Assembly (NCBI RefSeq): GCF_022539505.1
Contig: NC_061508.1
Location: forward strand, 64,737,754-64,801,753
From: Lolium rigidum
Taxonomy: Eukaryota > Streptophyta > Magnoliopsida > Poales > Poaceae
DNA length: 64,000 bases
Direction: 5' to 3'
The first letter of the stretch is position 1, and each line of letters begins with the position of its first letter. Positions 35,038 to 48,116 of the stretch are shown here, one piece after another. Made by a program: the position numbers and the translations under genes. The notes beneath the pieces are model-generated. The model had not been told where the DNA came from and ran no database searches. It was given only the letters and a program-made list of their open reading frames with translations.

Positions 35038-35727
35038 ATGTTATGTTCTGTGGATTCTCTTGAAATATTCCCTATGAGTAAAACTTGTGAGAATAATTAT
35101 GCTACTGTTATTCATGATAATCCATGCTACTTTGATAAATCTTATGATAATGCTTTGTTTGTGCCTGATGTCGAAATGCATGGTACTAAAGAGTTTTGCT
35201 TGGAAAATGTTTATGATAAATCTCTAGATGATGGTCCTATGTTACTTGATACTATTAATTGTACCACTAATGAAAATGGGATTGGAGAGATCTTGACTTT
35301 ATCTATGAGTCCCATATCTTTTAAGATTGATCAATCATCTTGTTATATTATTGATAAAAGTGGGTTTGAAAGTTTTAATCCAACTATTTTTGAGCTTGAT
35401 AAAAATTATATGTTTATGGATCATGAGAAACATGCTTTATGTGATAGTTATATTGTTGAGTTTGTTCATGAAGCTACTGAAAATTATTATGAGAGAGGAA
35501 AATATGGTTGTAGAAATTTGCATGGTACTAAAACACATCTCTATATGCTTAAAATTTTGAAGTTACTCTTGTTTTATCTTCTTACGCTTGTCACTTTGTT
35601 CTTCATGAATTTATTTGTGTGCAAGATTCCTATGCATAGGAAGTGGGTTAGACTTAAATGTGTTTTGAATTTGCTTCTTGATGCTCTCTTTTGCTTCAAC
35701 TCTTATTTCTTGCGAGTGCATCATTAA
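35038..35727 (+). CDS. Athila-element ORF of unknown function with hydrophobic segment
   Basis: An intact 229-residue frame. Residues 1-165 are acidic and hydrophilic. Residues about 171-194 (ILKLLLFYLLTLVTLFFM) form one strong hydrophobic helix, followed by a basic stretch (KIPMHRKWVRLK) and a second weaker hydrophobic end. Some Athila elements carry an envelope-like ORF with membrane segments, but no direct similarity is evident, so any envelope role is speculation. The element has no other intact gene. Confidence 0.55.
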   Translation: MLCSVDSLEIFPMSKTCENNYATVIHDNPCYFDKSYDNALFVPDVEMHGTKEFCLENVYDKSLDDGPMLLDTINCTTNENGIGEILTLSMSPISFKIDQSSCYIIDKSGFESFNPTIFELDKNYMFMDHEKHALCDSYIVEFVHEATENYYERGKYGCRNLHGTKTHLYMLKILKLLLFYLLTLVTLFFMNLFVCKIPMHRKWVRLKCVLNLLLDALFCFNSYFLRVHH

Positions 35728-37519
35728 AACTGTTGAGCCATCTTAATGGCTATAAAAAAAGCACTTCTTGGGAGATAACCCATGTCTTTATTTTGCTACT
35801 GTTTTGTTGTGTCTTGGAAGTTGTTACTACTGTAGCAACCTCTCCTTATCTCTATTTTATTGCAATGTTGTGCCAAGTGAAGTCTCTAATAGAAGGGTGA
35901 TGCTAGATTTGGATTACTGCGCAGAAACAGATTTCTCGCTGTCACGAATCTGGGTATGATTCTCTGTAGGTAACTCAGAAAAATCTGCCAATTTACGTGA
36001 GTGATCCTCATATATGTACGCAACTTTTATTAGTTTTGAGTTTTCTGATTTGAGCAACGGAAGTACCTCTTAAAAATTCGTGTTTACTGGATGTTCTGTT
36101 TTGACAGATTTTGTCTCTGTTTTTTTTGCATTGTCTCTTGTGGACTTTAAGTAAGGCTTTCTAGACGTGGAGAGCTGTAGCTAATGTTTTATTGAGTTCT
36201 TTCAATGTGTCACTACAGGGCCAAGGTGGATTAAAGTTTTTTGAGTACTAACCCCTCTAATGAAATTTATGAGAAGTTTGGTGTGAAGGAAGTTTTCAAG
36301 GGTCAAGAGAGGAGGATGATATATGATCAAGAAGAGTGAAAAGTCTAAGCTTGGGGATGCCCCCATGGTTCATCCTTGCATATTTCAAGGAGACTCAAGC
36401 GTCTAAGCTTGGGGATGCCCAAGGCATCCACTTCTTCATCAACTTATCAGGTTTCTTCTATTGAAACTATATTTTTATTCGGTCACATCTTATGTTCTTT
36501 ACTTGGAGCGTCTGTGTGTTTTTATTTTTGTTTATGTTTGAATAAATTCGGATCCTAGCAATCCTTGTTTGGGAGAGAGACACGCTCCGCTTTTTCATAT
36601 GAACACTTGTGTCCTTCGCTCTTACTTTTAATGTTCAATGACAAAAGTTGGAAGCTATTGCATTTATTGTTATTTGGTTGGAAACAAGAAAATGCCTCAT
36701 ATTGTCTTGGATAATTTGATTCTTGGCAATTGTTTTGAGCTCTCAAGTAGATCATGATTAAGCTCTTGCATCATGTAGTTTAAACCTATTGGTGGAGAAA
36801 TACCGTAGAGCTTGTTGAAAATTGGGTTGCATGATTGGTCTCTCTAAGGTCTAGATATTTTCTAGTAGAAGTGTTTGAGCAACAAGGAAGACAGTGTAGA
36901 GTCTTATAATGCTTGCAATATGTTCTTATGTAAGTTTTGCTGTACCGGTTCATACTTGTGTTTGCTTCAAATAACCTTGCTAGCCAAAGCCTTGTACTAA
37001 GAGGAAATGCTTGTCGTGCATCCAAAACCTTGAGCCAAAACATATGCCATGTGTGTCCACCATAGCTACCTACTATGTGGTATTTTCTGCCATTCCAAGT
37101 AAATACTTCATGTGCTACCTTTAAACAATTCAAAACTTTATTATCTCTTATTTGTGTCAATGTTTTATAGCTCATGAGGAAGTATGTGGTGTTTTATCTT
37201 TCAATCTTGTTGGGCAGCTTTCACCAATGGATTAGTGGCTTCATCCGCTTATCCAATAATTTTGCAAAAAGAGCTGGCAGCGGGGTTCCCAGCCCCAATT
37301 AATTAACTTTCATTAATAATTCTCTTTACATGTTTTGCCCTGATTCATCAGTAAGCAACTTAATTTTACAAATAGACACTCCTTCATGGTATGTGAATGT
37401 TGGAAGGCACCCGAGGATTCGGTTAGCCATGGCTTGTGTAAGCAAAAGGTTGGGAGGAGTGTCAACCATAAATAAAACTAAAGTACATGTGTAAACAAAA
37501 GAGAAGAGGGATGATCTAC
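35728..37519 (+). other. Noncoding interior of outer element
   Basis: AT-rich 3' interior. It is related to 41510-42900 of the inner element: CTACTGTAGCAACCTCTCC, GATTTGGATTACTGCGCAGA and CTAAGCTTGGGGATGCCC recur in both. No coding potential. Ends at the inner insertion site. Confidence 0.6.
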
Positions 37520-37524
37520 CTTAC

Positions 37525-39124
37525 TGATACGTCTCAAACGTATCTATAATTTCTTATGTTCCATGCTACTTTATTGATGATACTCACATGTTTTATACAC
37601 ATTATATGTCATTATTATGCATTTTCCGGCACTAACCTATTGACGAGATGCCGAAGAGCCAGTTGATGTTTTCTGCTGTTTTTGGTTTCAGAAATCCTAG
37701 TAAGGAAATATTCTCAGAATTGGACGAAATCAACGCCCAGGGTCCTATTTTTCCACGAAGCTTCCAGAAGTCCAAAGAGGAAACGAAGTGGGGCCACGAG
37801 GTGGCCACACAACAGGGCAGCGCGACCCAGGTGCTGGCCGCGCGGCCCTAGCGTGTGGGCCCCTCGTGACGCCCCTTGACCTGCCCTTCCGCCTACTTAA
37901 AGTCTTCGTCGCGAAACCCCCGATCCGAGAGCCACGATACGGAAAACCTTACGAGAGATGCCGCCGCCAATCCCATCTCGGGGGATTCGAGGAGATCGCC
38001 TCCGACACCCTGCCGGAGAGGGAATCATCTCCGGAGGTCTCTTCATCGCCATGATCGCCTCCGGATCGATGTGTGAGTAGTCCACCCCTGGACTATGGGT
38101 CCATAGCGAGTAGCTAGATGGTTGTCTTCTCCTCATTGTGCTATCATGTTAGATCTTGTGAGCTGCCTATCATGATCAAGATCATCTATTTGTAATGCTA
38201 CATGTTGTGTTTGTTGGGATCCGATGAATATTGAATACTATGTCAAGTTGATTATCAATCTATCATATATGTTATTTATCTTCTTGCATGCTCTCCAGTT
38301 GCTAGTAGAGGCTCCGGCCAAGTTGATACTTGTGACTCCAAGAGGGAGTATTTATACTCGATAGTGGGTTCATGCCTCCATTAAATGCAGGACGGTGACG
38401 AGAAAGTTCTAAGGTTGTGGATGTGTTGTTGCCACTAGGGATAAAACATTGATGCTTTGTCTAAGGATATTTGTGTTGATTACATTACGCACCATACTTA
38501 ATGCAATTGTGCAGTTGTTTGCAACTTAATGCTGGAGGGGTTCGGATGATAACTCTGAAGGTGGACTTTTTAGGCATAGATGCATCGCTGGATAGCGGTC
38601 TATGTACTTTGTCGTAATGCCACGATTAAATCTCATAGTACTCATCATGATATATGTATGTGCATTGTTATGCCTTCTTTATTTGTCAATTGCCCAACTG
38701 TAATTTGTTCACCCAACATCTGTTTATCTTATGGGAGAGACACCACTAGTGAGCTGTGGACCCCGGTCCTATTCTTTACATCTGAAATACAATCTCTTGC
38801 AATTGTTCTTTCTTGTTCTTTGCAAACAATCATCATCATCCACACTATACATCTAATCCTTTGTTTACGAGCAAGCCGGTGAGATTGACAACCTCAGTCG
38901 TTACGTTGGGGCAAAGTACTGTGATTGTGTTGTGCGAGGTCCCACGTTGGCGCCGGAATCCCGGTGTTGCGCCGCACTACACTCCGCCACCATCAACCTT
39001 CAACGTGCTTCTTGGCTCCTACTGGTTCGATAACCTTGGTTTCTTGCTGAGGGAAAACTTTGCTGCTGTGCGCATCACACCTTCCTCTTGGGGTTCCCAA
39101 CGGACGTGTCAATTACGCGCATCA
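37525..39124 (+). repeat. 5' LTR of inner element
   Basis: 1600 bp, TGATACGTCTCAAACG...ACGCGCATCA. A fragment of similar text (ACCAAAAACAGCAG and the GACGAGA-type start) also appears in the LTR at 6872-8362, so all these LTRs are related. Confidence 0.95.
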
Positions 39125-39135
39125 AGACTGTTTTC

Positions 39136-39153
39136 TGGCGCCGTTGCCGGGGA
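39136..39153 (+). other. Primer-binding site of inner element
   Basis: TGGCGCCGTTGCCGGGGA, complementary to the 3' end expected for plant tRNA-Asp (CCA included), 11 bases after the LTR. Confidence 0.9.
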
Positions 39154-39379
39154 GATCAAGACACGCTGCAAGGGGAGTCTCCCACTTCCAATCTCTTTAC
39201 TTTGTTTGTCTTGCTTTACTTTACTTTATTTACTGCTTTGTTTGCTTCTTATATCAAAAACACAAAAAAATTAGTTGCTAGTTTTACTTTATTTACTGTC
39301 TTGCTCTTATATCGAAAACACAAAAAAATTAGTTACTTGCATTTACTTTACTTAGTTTGCTTTATTTACTACTGCTAAA

Positions 39380-40967
39380 ATGGGTACTCCTGAAAATACT
39401 AAGTTGTGTGACTTCACTAGCACAAATAATAATGATTTCTTATGCACACCTATTGCTCCACCTGCTACTACGGCAGAATTCTTTGAAATTAAACCTGCTT
39501 TACTAAATCTTGTTATGAGAGAGCAATTTTCTGGTGTTAGTTCTGATGATGCTCCTGCCCATCTTAATAATTTTGTTGAACTATGTGAAATGCAAAAGTA
39601 TAAGGATGTAGATGGTGACATTATAAAATTGAAATTGTTTCCTTTCTCCTTAAGAGGAAGAGCTAAAGATTGGTTGCTATATCTGCCTAGAAATAGTATT
39701 GATTCTTGGACTAAATGTAAGGATGCTTTTATTGGTAGATATTATCCTCCCGCTAAAATTATATCTTTGAGAAGTAGCATAATGAATTTTAAGCAATTAG
39801 ATAATAAACATGTTGCTCAAGCATGGGAGAGAATGAAATCTTTGGTAAAGAATTGCCCAACCCATGGACTAACTACTTGGATGATCATCCAAACCTTTTA
39901 TGCAGGACTGAATTTTTCTTCGCGAAACCTATTGGATTCAGCTGCTGGAGGTACCTTTATGTCCATCACTTTGGAGGCGGCAACAAAGCTTCTTGATGAT
40001 ATGATGATAAATTACTCTGAATGGCACACGGAAAGAGCTCCACAAGGTAAGAAGGTAAATTACGTTGAAGAAACCTCCTCCTTGAGTGATAAGATTGATG
40101 CTATTATGTCTATGCTTGTGAATGGTAGATCTAATGTTGATCCTAATAATGTTCCTTTAGCTTCATTGGTTGCCCAAGAAGAACATGTTGATGTGAATTT
40201 CATTAAAAGTAATAATTTCAACAACAATGCTTATAGGAATAATTATAGTAACAACTATAGGACATATCCTTACGCTAATGGTAATGGTTATGGTAATTCT
40301 TATAGGAATTCTTACAACAATAATAGGAGTGTACCCCTGGTCTTGAAGCTATGCTCAAAGAATTTATTAGTACACAAACTGCTTTTAACAAATCCGTTGA
40401 AGAAAAGCTTGATAAAATTGATATTCTTGCTTCTAAGGTTGATAGACTTGCCTCGATGTTGATCTTTTAAAAATGAAAGTTATGCCTAATAAGGATATTG
40501 ATAATAAAATTGTTACTACAGCAAATGCCATCCAAGTTCGAATTAATGAGAATATTAGATTGATGGCTGAATTGCATGCTAGGTGGGAAAGAGAAGAAAA
40601 TGAAAAACCTGCTAAAGAGAATAATGTAGCTAAAGTTTGGACTATTACCACCACTAGTAATGTTAATGCTTCACATGTTGCTACACCTCCTACTATCAAT
40701 GGTAAAATAATTGGTGTTGACAATGTTTCTACTCCTAGTGCAAAGCGTGCAAAATTACCTAAAACTGCTGAAACTGATAAAACTGCTGAAATTTTTCAAA
40801 ATGTTGGGGACAATGATTCCATTGCTGTAGATCATAATGGTTTAGATTTTTATGATTGTCACATCTCTGAAGTTATAAAGTTCTTACAAAAACTTGCTAA
40901 AAGTCCCAATGCTAGTGCTATAAATTTGCTTTACAAAACATATTACAAATGCTCTCATAAAAGCTAG
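39380..40967 (+). pseudogene. Athila gag, frameshifted
   Basis: The first part (39380-40336) is open and carries a Retrotrans_gag domain: LKLFPFSLRGRAKDWL, FIGRYYPPAKI and AWERMKSLVKNCP, at about residues 90-190. An Asn/Tyr-rich region (NNNAYRNNYSNNYRTYP) follows. Frame breaks occur near 40337, 40465 and 40930. The second part (from 40473) is the spacer region before protease (AIQVRINENIRLMAELHARW). It forms the capsid of virus-like particles in intact relatives. Not translatable as one protein now. Confidence 0.85.
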
Positions 40968-41475
40968 AGAGGAGAAACTAAAACTTGAAACCTCTATTCC
41001 TAGGAAGTTGGAAGATGGTTGGGAGCCCATCATTAAGATGAGGGTAAATGATTTTGATTGTAATGCTTTATGTGATCTTGGTGCAAGTATTTCTGTTATG
41101 CCTAAGAAAATCTATGATATGCTTGACTTGCCACCATTGAAAAATTGTTATTTGGATGTTAATCTTGTTGATAATGCTATAAAGAAACCTTTGGGGAAGA
41201 TTGATAATGTTCGTATTATGGTTAACAATAACCTTGTCCCCATTGATTTTGTTGTCTTGGATATTGAATGCAATGCATCTTGTCCCATTATATTGGGAAG
41301 ACCTTTTCTTCGAGCTGTTGGTGCTACCATTGATATGAAGGAAGGTAATATTAAATATCAATTTCCTCTCAAGAAAGGTATGGAACACTTCCCTAGAAAG
41401 AGAATGAAGTTACCTTATGATTCTATTATTAGAACAAATTATGATGTTGATGCTTCGTCTCTTGCTAATACTTGA
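40935..41475 (+). pseudogene. Athila retroviral-type aspartic protease domain
   Basis: The frame open from 41008 encodes the pepsin-like retroelement protease that cleaves Gag: active-site LCDLGASISVMP at 41068-41103 (D-L-G instead of D-T-G or D-S-G) and the late motif CPIILGRPFLRA at 41281-41316. It ends with stop at 41473-41475 (about 155 residues). In an autonomous element RT would follow; here the frame stops and noncoding sequence begins, suggesting a long-standing deletion rather than a recent truncation. It was originally joined to gag in one frame. Confidence 0.85.
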
Positions 41476-44069
41476 TTCACACTTTCTGCGCCTAGCTGAA
41501 AGGCGTTAAAAAAAGCGCTTATGGGAGACAACCCATTATTTTACTTCTGCACTTTATTTTATATTTGAGTCTTGGAAGTTGTTACTACTGTAGCAACCTC
41601 TCCTTATCTTTATTTTATTGCATTGTTGTGCCAAGTAAGTCTTTGATGGTAAAGTCAATACTAGATTTGGATTACTGCGCAGAAATAGATTTCTTGCTGT
41701 CACGAATTTGAGCAGTAGTCTCTGTAGAAAATTTATAAAAATCTGCCAATTTACGTGCGTGATCCTCAGATATGTACGCAACTTTCATTCAATTTGGGCA
41801 TTTTCATCTGAGCAAGTATGGTGCCTCTTAAAAATTCGTCTTTACGGATTGTTCGTTTTGACAGATTCTGCCTTTTATTTCGCATTGCTGTTTTGCTATG
41901 TTTGATGGATTTCTTTGTTCCATTAACTTTCGGTAGCTTTGTGCAATATCCGGAAGTGTTAAGAATGATTATGTCACCTCTGAATATATGAATTATGCAT
42001 TGACCCTCTAATGAGTTTGTTTTGAGTTTGGTGTGGAGGAAGTTTTCAAGGGTCAAGAGAGGAGGATGATACAATATGATCAAGAAGAGTGAAAAGTCAA
42101 AGCTTGGGGATGCCCAGTGGTTCATCCCTGCATATTTTAAGAAGACCCAAGCGTCTAAGCTTGGGGATGCCCAAGGCATCCCTTCTTCATCGACAACTTA
42201 TCGAGTCACCTCTAGTGAAACTATATTTTTATTCCGTCACATCTTATGTGCTTTACTTGGAGCGTCTGTTTGTTTTTGTTTTTGTTTTTGTTTGAATAAA
42301 ATCGGATCCTATCATTCTTTGTTTGGGAGAGAGACACACTCCGTTGTTTCGTATGAACACATATGTTCTTAGCTTTATCTTTAATGTTCATTGCGAAAGT
42401 TGGACTATTTCATTCATTGTTATATGGTTGGAAACGGAAAATGCCGCATGTGGTAAATGGTTTAATGTCTTGAATAATGTGATACTTGGCAATTGTTGTG
42501 CTCATATAGATCATGTTTAAGCTCTTGCATCATGTACCTTGTACCCATTAATGAAGAACTACATAGAGCTTGTTAAAATTTGGTTTGCATGATTGATCTC
42601 TAGAGTCTAGATATTTTACGGTTAAGGTGTTTGAACAACAAGGAGACAATATAAAGTCTTATAATAGTTACAATATGTTCATATGTGAGCTTCGCTGCAC
42701 CTTTTATACTTGAGTTTGCTTCAAACAACCTTGCTAGCCTAGCCTTGTATTGAGAGGAATTCTTCTCATGCATCCAAATCCTTGAGCCAAAAACTATGCC
42801 ATTTGTGTCCACCATACCTACCTACCACATGGTATTTCCGTGCCATTCCAAAGTACATTACTTGAGTGCTACCTTTAAAATTCTATTCTTTGCCTTTACA
42901 ATACATAGCTCATGGGAAAGTAGCCTTAAAAACTATTGTTGTGAAGAATATGTACTTATGTGTCTTATTTCTTAATAAGTTGCTTGTTGAGCGGTAACCA
43001 TGTTTCTGGGGACGCCATCAACTTTTACCTTTGTTGAATATCATGTGAGTTGCTATGCATGTTCGTCTTGTACTGAAGTAAGGGCGATTTTCATGATCAA
43101 ATGGTTTGAGTATGCATCTTGTTAGAGAAGAACATTGGGCCGCTAACTAAAGCCATGATTCATGGTGGAAGTTTCGAGTGTGGACAACTAATCCTCAATC
43201 TCTTATGAGAATTTTAATTGTTGTTGAATGCTTATGCATTAAAGAGGAGTCCATTATCTGTTGTCTATGTTGTCCCGGTATGGATGTCTGAGTTGAGAAT
43301 AATCAAAACCGAGAAATCCAATGCGAGCTTTCTCCTTAGACCTTTGTACAGACGGCATAGAGGTACCCCTTTGTGACACTTGGTTAAAACATATGCTATG
43401 CAATGATAATCCGTGTTAATCCAAGCTAATTAGGACAAGGTGCGAGCACTATTGGTATACTATGCATGAGGCTTGCAACTTATAGGATGTCTTATACATA
43501 ACACATATGCTTTATTACTACCGTTGACAAAATTGTTTCTTGTTTTCAAAATGAAAAGCTCTAGCACAAATATAGTAATCCATGTTTCCCTCTGCGAAGG
43601 GCCTATCTTCTACTTTATTGTTGAGTCAGTTCACCTATTCTTTCTATCCCAGAAGCAAACACTTGTGTCAACTGTGTGCATTGGTTCTTACATGTTTACC
43701 TATTGCACTTGTTATATTGCTTTGTATTGACAATTATCCATGAGATATATATGTTGAAGTTGAAAGCAACCACTGAAACTTATATCTTCCTTTGTGTTGC
43801 TTCAATGCCTTTACTTTGAATTTATTGCTTTATGAGTAACTCTTATGCAAGTCTTATTGATGCTTGTCTTGAAAGTATTATTCATGAAAAGTCTTTGCTA
43901 TATGATTCATTTGTTTACTCATTATCTTCATCATTGCTTCGAATCGCTGCATTCATCTCATATGCTTTACAATAGTATGATCAAGATTATGATAGCATGT
44001 CACTTCAGAAATTATCTTTCTTATCGTTTACCTACTCGAGGGCGAGTAGGAACTAAGCTTGGGGATGCT
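41476..44069 (+). other. Noncoding 3' interior of inner element
   Basis: AT-rich, no ORF with a domain. It contains GGCGTTAAAAAAAGCGCTTATGGG near 41500 and ends with the AAGCTTGGGGATGCT tract before the 3' LTR. Homologous in parts to 35750-37300 and 46380-46953. Confidence 0.6.
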
Positions 44070-45669
44070 TGATACATCTCAAACGTATCTATAATTTCTT
44101 ATGTTCCATGCTACTTTATTGATGATACTCACATGTTTTATACACATTATATGTCATTATTATGTATTTTCCGGCACTAACCTATTGACGAGATGCCGAA
44201 GAGCCGATTGCTTGTTTTACTGCTGTTTTTGGTTTCAGAAATCCTAGTAAGGAAATATTCTCGGAATTGGACGAAATCAATGCCCAGGGTCCTATTTTTC
44301 CACGAAGCTTCCAGAAGTCCGAAGAGGAAACGAAGTGGGGCCACGAGGTGGCCACACAACAGGGCGGCGCGGCCCAGGTGCTGGCCGCGCGGCCCTAGCG
44401 TGTGGGCCCCTCGTGATGCCCCTTGACCTGCCCTTCCGCCTACTTAAAGTCTTCGTCGCGAAACCCCAGTACCGAGAGCCACGATACGGAAAACCTTACA
44501 GAGACGCCGCCGCCGCCAATCCCATCTCGGGGGATTCAGGAGATCCCCTCCGGCACCCTGCCGGAGGGGAATCATCTCCCGGAGGTCTCTTCATCGCCAT
44601 GATCGCCTCCGGATCGATGTGTGAGTAGTCCACCCCTGGACTATGGGTCCATAGCAGTAGCTAGATGGTTGTCTTCTCCTCATTGTGCTATCATGTTAGA
44701 TCTTGTGAGCTGCCTATCATGATCAAGATCATCTATTTGTAATGCTACATGTTGTGTTTGTTGGGATCCGATGAATATTGAATACTATGTCAAGTTGATT
44801 ATCAATCTATCATATATGTTATTTATGTTCTTGCATGCTCTCCGTTGCTAGTAGAGGCTCGGCCAAGTTGATACTTGTGACTCCAAGAGGGAGTATTTAT
44901 GCTCGATAGTGGGTTCATGCCTCCATTAAATGCTGGGACGGTGACGGAAAGTTCTAAGGTTGTGGATGTGCTTGTTGCCACTAGGGATAAAACATCGATG
45001 CTTTGTCTAAGGATATTTGTGTTGATTACATGACGCACCATACTTAATGCAATTGTCTGTTGTTTGCAACTTAATGCGGAGGGGTTCGGATGATAACCTC
45101 GAAGGTGGACTTTTTAGGCATAGATGCATGCTTGGATAGCGGTCTATGTACTTTGTCGTAATGCCACTGATTAAATCTCATAGTACTCATCATGATATAT
45201 GTATGTGCATTGTTATGCCTTCTTTATTTGTCAATTGCCCAAGCTGTAATTTGTTCACTCAACATCTGTTTATCTTATGGGAGAGACACCACTAGTGAAC
45301 TGTGGACCCCGGTCCTATTCTTTACATCCGAAATACAATCTACTGCAATTGTTCTTTACTTGTTCTTTGCAAACAATCATCATCATCCACACTATAAATC
45401 TAATCCTTTGTTTACGGCAAGCCGGTGAGATTGACAACCTCATCTGTTACGTTGGGGCAAAGTATCGTGATTGTGTTGTGCGGGTCCCACGTTGGCGCCG
45501 GAATCCCTGGTGTTGCGCCGCACTACACTCCGCCACCATCAACCTTCAACGTGCTTCTTGGCTCCTACTGGTTCGATAACCTTGGTTTCTTACTGAGGGA
45601 GAACTTGCTGATGTGCGCATCACACCTTCCTCTTGGGGTTCCCAACGGACGTGTCAATTACGCGCATCA
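44070..45669 (+). repeat. 3' LTR of inner element
   Basis: 1600 bp, pairs with 37525-39124 with scattered substitutions and small indels. Confidence 0.95.
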
Positions 45670-45737
45670 CTTGCTGTTAGAGATAACGTCCTTCATGGGA
45701 GCCGCTCTTTGAAAGTCTGTTTGATGAGGGGGTTAGA

Positions 45738-46372
45738 GTAGGGATGGCAATGGGGACCGTTTACCCGAAACCCGACGGGGATTTCCTCTATTAGGGGTCG
45801 GGTGTGGTATCTAATTTATCCCCATGGGGGTATTAACGGCAAGACATGCTCCCCATCGGGAAGAGCGGGGCGGGGGGCGTTCCAGCAGTCCCCATACCCG
45901 GACCCCACGGAGCCCCGCATGTATCGGTCATATCCCATAAATTGAGCTTGAATTTCTGCGATATGTTAATGATTTGTCTACTGTTTGATTCTTTCCACTT
46001 ATTATTGCTTCATACTCCAAGTTCGGCCATACATTACTCCATGTTTGCTTGCTCGATAATTAAATATACTTGCCGGTTTGATTATGCTAATTGTGTTTTG
46101 CTTGCTTGACCATGAAATCTGCTCTTGTTGCTACTCTAAATGTTTCCAACTGAGATCTGTAGTTATGTATATGTTCTCTACTCAAAACTGCATGTGTGCA
46201 TTTGTTTTATCATACTTCGTATGTATATTTGTGATGGGGGTGGGGAACCCGTGGGTCCGCTATACCCGGTGGGTGATGGGGACGGGGAAAATTATTCCCC
46301 AAGGTGGGGAATGGGGATGGGGACGGGGGAATTTCACAAACACGGGGACGGGGAAGAAAAGGCAGTCCCCGT
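45738..46372. mobile_element. G-rich insert, possibly hAT-like
   Basis: An insert in the 3' interior of the outer element, absent from the matching part of the inner element. It opens with TAGGGATGGCAATGGGGACC and closes with GGGGACGGGGAAG...CAGTCCCCGTGCATTGAC. The start resembles the ends of some grass hAT elements. Its inverted ends match only partly, and no 8-bp duplication was confirmed. Confidence 0.35.
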
Positions 46373-46953
46373 GCATTGACAACAACAAACACCTCTCAAA
46401 ACTTTACTTTTATGCTCTCTATATGATTTCAAAACTTAAAAAGCTCTAGCACATGATTTAATCCCTGCTTCCCTCTGCGAAGGGCCTTTCTTTTACTTTA
46501 TGTTGAGTCAGTTTACCTACTTCCTTCCATCTTAGAAGCAAACACTTGTGTCAACTGTGCATTGATTCTTACATACTTGCTTATTCGCATTCATCATATT
46601 ACTCTATATTGACAATTATCCATGAGATATGCATGTTGAAAGTTGAAAGCAACTGCTGAAACTTAAATCTTCCTCTGTGTTGCTTCAATGCCTTTACTTT
46701 GAATTTATTGCTTTATGAGTTAGCTCTTATGCAAGACTTTTGATGCTTGTCTTGAAAGTACTATTCATGAAAAGTTTTGCTATATGTTATCTATTTGTTA
46801 GCAACTATAGATCATTGCCTTGAGTCACCGCATTCATCTCATATGCTTTATAATAGTATGATCAAGGTTATGTAAGTAGCATGTCACTACCGAAATTATT
46901 CTTTTTATCGTTTACCTACTCGAGGGCGAGCAGGAACTAAGCTTGGGGATGCT

Positions 46954-48111
46954 TGATACGTCTCCAACGTACCTATAATTTCTGATGTTCCATGCTTGTT
47001 TTATGACAATACTTATATGTTTTGCTCGCACTTTATAATGTTTTTATGCATTTTCCGGAACTAACCTATTAACAAGAAGTCGAAGTCGCCAGAAACCATC
47101 CAGTACGCCGCCACCGTCGCGAAACTCCGTCTCGGGACCAGAAACTCCGTTCTGGCACTCCGCCGGGACGGGGAATTGGAGGAGATCATCGCCATCATCA
47201 CCACCGACGCCTCTCCATCGACCAGCCATGTTTCCCCCATCCATGTGTGAGTAATTCCCCAGCTGTAGGCTGAAGGGGATGGTAGGGATTGGATGAGATT
47301 GGTCATGTAATAGCATAAGATTGTTAGGGCATAGTGCCTAGTGTCCGTAATTGGTACTTTTATGATATTGTTGCAACTTGTTATGCTTAATGCTTGTCAC
47401 TAGGGCCCGAGTGCCATGATCTTAGATCTGAACATGTTATCAATTCATGATGATATTCATTACTTTATGATCTTACCTGCAAGTTGTATACACGTATTGT
47501 TGTCCGGAACCCGAGGCCCCAAAGTGACAGAAATTGGGACAACCGAAGGGGAAGGCGGTGATATGAGGATCACATGTGTTCACGGAGTGTTAATGCTTTG
47601 CTCCGGTGCTCTATTAAAAGGAGTACCTTAATTTCCGAGTAGATTCCCTAGAGGCCCGGCTGCCACCGAGCTGGTAGGACAAAAGATGTTGTGCAAGTTT
47701 CTCATTGCGAGCACGTACGACTAAATATGGAACACATGCCTATTGATTGATTAGTACTTGGATACCGTTTTATTATTATCTGCAAATGCCCTGCCTTGAT
47801 TGTTACATGAGTTTCTCTCATCCATGCAACGCCCGTTCATCCATCCCTGTGCGTACAGTATTTTAATCCTGCTGTTTACTATAATCACTACTGTTGTCTT
47901 TGTTACTCTGCTGCTTGTTATTTCACTACTGCTACTTGCTATAAAGCTGTTACTACTCGATAAACTCTTGCGAGCAAGTCTGGTGCAGCTGAATTGACAA
48001 CTCCGCTGTTAAGGCTTTCAAGTATTCTTTGTCTCCCCTTGTGTCGAATCAATAAATTGGGTTTTACTTCCCGCGAAGACTGTTGCGATCCCCTATACTT
48101 GTGGGTTATCA
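46954..48111 (+). repeat. 3' LTR of outer Athila-type element
   Basis: 1158 bp, pairs with 32916-34082, and is preceded by AAGCTTGGGGATGCT. Followed by the CCCAG duplication. Confidence 0.95.
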
Positions 48112-48116
48112 CCCAG

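Larger units (their letters stand above)
37525..45669 (+). mobile_element. Inner Athila-type retrotransposon
   Basis: Two 1600-bp LTRs (37525-39124 and 44070-45669) are flanked by CTTAC and CTTGC, a 5-bp target duplication with one change. The primer-binding site is perfect. Coding content is gag and aspartic protease only, with frameshifts, then about 2.6 kb of noncoding sequence. It inserted into the outer Athila-type element, whose 3' end resembles its own. Confidence 0.93.
32916..48111 (+). mobile_element. Outer Athila-type retrotransposon, CCCAG target duplication
   Basis: LTRs of 1167 bp (32916-34082) and 1158 bp (46954-48111) are flanked by perfect CCCAG duplications (32911-32915 and 48112-48116). 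A tRNA-Asp-type primer-binding site follows the 5' LTR and a GGGGATGCT tract precedes the 3' LTR. The interior contains two ORF regions of unknown function, a second retrotransposon (37525-45669) and a G-rich insert. There is no gag, RT or integrase, so it is non-autonomous. Confidence 0.95.

Noticed and set aside
41476..44069. Search for RT or integrase after protease in the inner element
   Set aside because: No frame shows RT, RNase H or integrase motifs. The sequence is AT-rich and matches the noncoding interior of the outer element.
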